A DNA stretch of 64,000 nucleotides from an uncultured Oscillospiraceae bacterium (GTDB taxonomy: Bacteria > Bacillota > Clostridia > Oscillospirales > Oscillospiraceae). Shown here in pieces: positions 60,269 through 64,000 of the stretch. The notes below the pieces were generated by a model. That model searched no databases, was not told where the DNA came from, and saw nothing but the letters and a program-made list of their open reading frames with translations. Numbering within the stretch: position 1 is the stretch's first letter; every line of letters begins with the position of its first letter. Where the stretch lies: NCBI GenBank assembly GCA_947589225.1, contig CANQBC010000001.1:1-64000 (forward strand). Reading direction: 5' to 3'. Position numbers and translations under genes: made by a program.

Positions 60269-60315
60269 GTGCGCGCGTATCCCCCTGGTCGAAAAAGGAC
60301 AAAGTCCTTTTTCGA

Positions 60316-63165
60316 CTATCTCTGTCCCGGGTGATCCTCATAGTATTTTTTCAGCACCTGCCCGGTGTAGCTGCCGGGACACTTGGCGCACTCCTCCGGC
60401 GTGCCGGTAAAGACGATCCGGCCTCCGCCGTCGCCGCCCTCCGGCCCCAGGTCGATGAGGTGGTCGGCGACCTTGATGACGTCCAGGTTGTGCTCGATGA
60501 CCACCACGGTGTTGCCCGCGTCCACCAGCCTGTTCAGCACGTCCACCAGCTTGCGCACGTCGTCCGTGTGAAGCCCCGTGGTGGGCTCGTCCAGCACGTA
60601 AAAGGTGGCGCCGGTGCTCCGCTTGGAAAGCTCGGTGGCCAGCTTCACCCGCTGCGCCTCGCCGCCGGAGAGGGTGGTGCTGGGCTGGCCCAGCTTGACA
60701 TAGCCCAGCCCCACGTCCTGGAGGGTCCTGAGCTTGTCGGCAATCTTTGGCACGTTTTCAAAGAACTCCACGGCCTCGTCTACGGTCGTTTCCAGCACCT
60801 CGTGGATGTTTTTGCCCTTGTAGCGGACCTCCAGCGTCTCCCGGTTGTAGCGCTTGCCCTTGCACACCTCGCAGGGGACGTAGATGTCCGGGAGAAAGTG
60901 CATTTCAATCTTGATGAGGCCGTCCCCCTGGCAGGCCTCGCACCGCCCGCCCCGGACATTGAAGGAGAAGCGCCCGGCGTTGTAGCCCCTGGCCCGGGCG
61001 TCCGGGGTCTGGGCGAAGAGGGTGCGGATGTCGTTGAACACCCCGGTGTACGTGGCGGGGTTGGAGCGGGGGGAGCGGCCGATGGGGGACTGGTCGATGT
61101 CGATGACCTTGTCGAGGTACTCCAGCCCCAAAACGCCGGTGTGCTTCCCGGCCCGGATGCGTGCGCGGTTCAGCTCGGAGGCCAGGGTCTTGTAGAGAAC
61201 CTCGGTGACAAGGCTGGATTTCCCGGAGCCGGAGACGCCGGTGACCACCGTCATGGCGCCCAGGGGGATGTCCACGTCGATGTTTTTCAGGTTATTTTCC
61301 GCCGCGCCTGTGATGCGCAGGAATTTCCCGCTGCCGGGGCGGTGCTCCTTTGGAATAGGGATGAATTTCCGCCCGGAGAGATACTGCCCCGTGATGGACT
61401 TCTCGTCCCGGAGAATCTCCCGGGGCGTGCCGGCAAAGACCACCTCACCCCCGTGGACGCCCGCGCCGGGGCCGATGTCCACGATGTAGTCGGCGGCCAG
61501 CATGGTGTCCTCGTCGTGCTCCACCACCAAAAGGGTGTTGCCCAGGTCCCGCAGACGCTCCAGAGTGGCGATGAGCTTGGCGTTGTCCCGCTGGTGAAGG
61601 CCGATGGACGGCTCGTCTAAAATATACAGCACGCCCATGAGGGAGGAGCCGATCTGCGTGGCCAGGCGTATGCGCTGGCTCTCGCCGCCGGAGAGCGTCC
61701 CGGCGGAGCGGGCCATGGTGAGGTACTGCAATCCCACGGATTCCAGAAAGCCCAGCCGGTCCCGAAGCTCCTTGAAGATGCGGTCGGCGATCATATGCTC
61801 CTTCTCGCTGAGGGTGGGCTGAACCTGATCCAGGAACCGAAGGGCGTCCGTGACGGACATCTCGCAAAACTCCGCGATGTTTTTCCCGCCCACGGTGACG
61901 GCCAGCACCTCGGGGCGCAGCCTCTTGCCGTGACAGGCCGGGCAGTCGTGGTCGGTCATGTACTGCTCCAGATCCCACTTGGCGTAGATGGAGTTGGACT
62001 CCCGGTAGCGCCGTTCCAGATTTGAAATGATCCCCTCGAAGGGGCGCGTCATGGTGGTGTGGCCCCGGTCGGTGGTGTAGTTGAGGGTCAGCGCCTCCCC
62101 CTTCGTGCCGTAGAGGAGCACGTCGATGACCTCGTCGGGCAGATCCCGCAGCGGGGTGTCCAGCCGGAAGTGGTAGCGTTTGGAGAGGGCCGTGAAGTAC
62201 ATCATGGCGATGGAGTCGTTTTTGATGTTGCCCCAGCCGCTGGCCTGTATGCCCCCGTCCAGAATGGAGAGGGTCATGTTGGGCATGATGATGCTGGGGT
62301 CCACCTGCCTCTGCACGCCCAGGCCGGAGCACTCCGGGCAGGCGCCTAAGGGCGCGTTGAAGGAGAAAAAGCGCGGGGACATCTCCTCGATGGAGATGCC
62401 GCACTCCTCGCAGGCGTAGTTCTGGGAATAGGTCACGTCCCGATCCTCTCCGGGGATATTCACCGTGACGATGCCGCCGGAGAGATTCGCCGCCGTCTCC
62501 ATGGAGTCGGTGAGCCGCTGCTGCAGCCCCTCCCGCACCACCAGGCGGTCGATGACGATGTCGACGCGGTGCTTTTTGTTTTTGTCGAGCTTGATCTCGT
62601 CCTCCAGGTCGTGGAGCTCCCCGTCCACTCTGGCCCGGACGTAGCCGGACTTCTTGGCGTCCTCAAAAATCTTGGTGTGCTCGCCCTTGCGCCCCCGGAC
62701 CACCGGGGCTATCACCATGATGCGGGTACCCTCGGGGAAGGCCATCACCTGATCTACCATCTGATCCACCGTCTGCTGGCGGATCTCCCGGCCGCACTTG
62801 GGGCAGTGGGGGATGCCGATGTTGGCATAGAGCAGCCTCAGATAGTCATATATTTCCGTGACGGTTCCCACGGTGGAGCGGGGGTTGTTGTTGGTGGTCT
62901 TTTGATCGATGGAGATGGCCGGCGAGAGGCCGTCGATGGCGTCCACGTCGGGCTTCTCCTTCTGGCCCAGAAACTGCCGGGCGTAAGCGGAAAGGCTCTC
63001 CACATAGCGCCTTTGCCCCTCGGCGTAGATGGTGTCAAAGGCCAGGCTTGACTTGCCCGACCCCGAAAGCCCGGTGAGCACCACCAGCTTGTCGCGGGGG
63101 ATCTCCAGATCGATGTTTTTCAGGTTGTTCTCTCTCGCCCCATGCACAAAAATACTGTCACGCAT
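60316..63165 (-). CDS. uvrA: Excinuclease ABC subunit A
   Basis: UvrA is the damage-sensing ATPase of nucleotide excision repair and loads UvrB. The 949-aa product starts at ATG 63163-63165 (GAGGAGA upstream). It contains two ABC modules: Walker [10 protein letters not shown] near residue 32 and GVSGSGKSS near 640, two LSGGE-type signatures, and zinc modules with CxxC pairs ([18 protein letters not shown]...CEVCKGKRY). Length matches the family. The upstream in-frame extension lies over the promoter. Partner uvrB is at 18702-20693. Confidence 0.97.
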   Translation of the reverse strand: MRDSIFVHGARENNLKNIDLEIPRDKLVVLTGLSGSGKSSLAFDTIYAEGQRRYVESLSAYARQFLGQKEKPDVDAIDGLSPAISIDQKTTNNNPRSTVGTVTEIYDYLRLLYANIGIPHCPKCGREIRQQTVDQMVDQVMAFPEGTRIMVIAPVVRGRKGEHTKIFEDAKKSGYVRARVDGELHDLEDEIKLDKNKKHRVDIVIDRLVVREGLQQRLTDSMETAANLSGGIVTVNIPGEDRDVTYSQNYACEECGISIEEMSPRFFSFNAPLGACPECSGLGVQRQVDPSIIMPNMTLSILDGGIQASGWGNIKNDSIAMMYFTALSKRYHFRLDTPLRDLPDEVIDVLLYGTKGEALTLNYTTDRGHTTMTRPFEGIISNLERRYRESNSIYAKWDLEQYMTDHDCPACHGKRLRPEVLAVTVGGKNIAEFCEMSVTDALRFLDQVQPTLSEKEHMIADRIFKELRDRLGFLESVGLQYLTMARSAGTLSGGESQRIRLATQIGSSLMGVLYILDEPSIGLHQRDNAKLIATLERLRDLGNTLLVVEHDEDTMLAADYIVDIGPGAGVHGGEVVFAGTPREILRDEKSITGQYLSGRKFIPIPKEHRPGSGKFLRITGAAENNLKNIDVDIPLGAMTVVTGVSGSGKSSLVTEVLYKTLASELNRARIRAGKHTGVLGLEYLDKVIDIDQSPIGRSPRSNPATYTGVFNDIRTLFAQTPDARARGYNAGRFSFNVRGGRCEACQGDGLIKIEMHFLPDIYVPCEVCKGKRYNRETLEVRYKGKNIHEVLETTVDEAVEFFENVPKIADKLRTLQDVGLGYVKLGQPSTTLSGGEAQRVKLATELSKRSTGATFYVLDEPTTGLHTDDVRKLVDVLNRLVDAGNTVVVIEHNLDVIKVADHLIDLGPEGGDGGGRIVFTGTPEECAKCPGSYTGQVLKKYYEDHPGQR

Positions 63166-63254
63166 AAAATTCTCCTCGCAGGATAAAAGATAAATCAAAA
63201 ACCGGGTTCCGAAAACCGTGAACCAAAAAGAAAACAATAATTGCAAACACGGTT

Positions 63255-63283
63255 ATTATACCAGCATATTCACAAAAATTAAA
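63255..63283 (-). promoter_or_regulatory. Extended -10 promoter of uvrA
   Basis: On the minus strand TTTAAT (63278-63283), a 17-base spacer ending in TGG, and TATAAT (63255-63260). No clear LexA operator is visible around it. Confidence 0.65.
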
Positions 63284-63388
63284 TCCCTGATTTTAAGAAT
63301 ATTTTTAGTTTGGTCATGAAATAGACATAAAATAAGTTTACTATGTAACCATTCCAGGGGGGAACAGACCCCAAAGGAGAGACAGGAT

Positions 63389-64000
63389 ATGCTTTATGAT
63401 GAAAATGAAAAAATAAACCCCGAAACGCCCGAGAGCATGGAGGACACGCCCGCCCAGCCGGAGTACGCCGCGCCGGATCCCACGGCCCCGGAAAATTCCG
63501 CTCCTGAGTCCATCCGCCGCCAGCCGGAGCCCGTCCGTCAGCCCTACGATCAGGAGCATGAGAGCTGGCGCGACCCTACCTTTGAGTCGGCCCCCGCCGG
63601 CGAGGGCGCATACAGCCCCGGACGGTACGCCTACGGCGCGCAGAATTACCAGCAGCCCGTCGTCGGGCCGGAGTCCGGCAAGCAGAAAAAAAAGCACAAG
63701 CACGGCTTTTTGAAGGCCGTCTGCCTTGTGGTCGTGTGCGCCCTCGTGTCCGGTCTGGCCAGCTGGGCCGTGGTGGATTATATGCTCGACCACAGCGATA
63801 GGCCCGCCGCGGGGAAGCAGGTCGTCCTCAACCAGGCCAGCACCATCGCCAACGACGATGCCGTCACCCCCACAGACGGAAGCGGACTGACGGGCCACCA
63901 GATCTATGAGCTGGGTCTCAGGCAGGTCGTCGGTGTGAACACCTCCCTGACCACCAACATCTTCGGGCAGACCTCCACCCAGGCCGTCTCCGGTTCCGGC
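63389..64000 (+). CDS. htrA: HtrA/DegP-like serine protease, 5' part
   Basis: The first 204 codons of a gene that runs off the window. ATG 63389 follows AAAGGAGA. A long Pro/Glu-rich cytoplasmic N-terminus (about 1-90) with a Lys/His cluster (KQKKKHKHG) precedes one TM helix (about 108-130). An extracytoplasmic linker follows, then ELGLRQVVGVNTSLTTNIFGQTSTQAVSGSG, described by region as the beginning of the trypsin-like protease domain of firmicute HtrA proteins. The catalytic triad and PDZ domain lie beyond the end. HtrA degrades misfolded proteins at the membrane surface. Confidence 0.85.
   Translation, partial: MLYDENEKINPETPESMEDTPAQPEYAAPDPTAPENSAPESIRRQPEPVRQPYDQEHESWRDPTFESAPAGEGAYSPGRYAYGAQNYQQPVVGPESGKQKKKHKHGFLKAVCLVVVCALVSGLASWAVVDYMLDHSDRPAAGKQVVLNQASTIANDDAVTPTDGSGLTGHQIYELGLRQVVGVNTSLTTNIFGQTSTQAVSGSG

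Noticed and set aside
1-64000. CRISPR arrays, rRNA and tRNA genes
   Set aside because: No regularly spaced direct repeats of 24-40 bases, no rRNA motifs and no tRNA cloverleaf with T-loop GGTTCRANYCC were noticed; the only tandem repeat is the two-copy 204-bp unit.

Overview
The window comes from a GC-rich Gram-positive anaerobe of the class Clostridia, most like the gut Oscillospiraceae (Oscillibacter/Flavonifractor/Intestinimonas type). Support: low-GC-phylum gene neighbourhoods (yqhQ-prmC, comF, recD2, the yabB/rsmI pair), a tRNA-Cys T-box, two S-layer-homology (SLH) proteins, an UgpC/MsmX-type ATPase, Gram-positive promoters and RBSs, TTG/GTG starts, and GC-rich codon use in the core genes. 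The family placement is inference; no rRNA or tRNA gene is present to test it.

Layout. 0-10.5 kb: a phosphopantetheinyl transferase diverges from a long run of plus-strand genes: lipoprotein, OmpR/histidine kinase pair, yqhQ, prmC, recA, recX, rimO, pgsA. A structured spacer lies before prmC and a 204-bp tandem repeat lies between rimO and pgsA. 10.6-13.0 kb: T-box-controlled cysE-cysS. 13.2-17.5 kb: polA-rimI-tsaD behind a hairpin-rich leader. 17.6-24.2 kb: a DnaA-box cluster, then repair and competence genes radC, uvrB, recD2, comF. 24.3-26.7 kb: an AT-rich phosphatase gene, mreB and a HAD phosphatase. 26.9-33.2 kb (minus strand): an SLH protein and a MacA/MacB-like tripartite system. 33.4-37.0 kb: a riboswitch-like leader, an ABC exporter pair and a CPBP protease. 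37.3-39.9 kb: GNAT, a small zinc-ribbon membrane protein, rsmI, yabB.

40.1-45.1 kb is a gene graveyard. It holds tail-to-tail or fused fragments of tnpV, a restriction/helicase subunit, dihydropyrimidine dehydrogenase (preA), an ABC permease, a GH13 glucosidase, a HAD phosphatase, a GntR regulator and a response regulator. One permease and one ATPase of a nitrate/taurine/pyrimidine-type importer remain intact. At 45.2-56.4 kb a SnoaL-like/LytTR regulator faces a giant (3348 aa) SLH-anchored surface protein. Both have clear sigma-A promoters in the shared intergenic region.

56.6-64.0 kb: a serine-recombinase tail, an UgpC/MsmX-type sugar ATPase, an internally deleted cysteine desulfidase gene, an SLC13-like permease, uvrA and the 5' end of an HtrA-type protease. 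Dispersed intergenic repeats recur at 0.1, 9.6, 20.7, 26.7, 29.3 and 60.2 kb.

The most novel-looking item is the ~90-nt nested stem structure at 33.46-33.55 kb. It begins at a predicted transcription start, is followed by mutually exclusive terminator/anti-terminator helices, and I cannot assign it to a riboswitch class I know.
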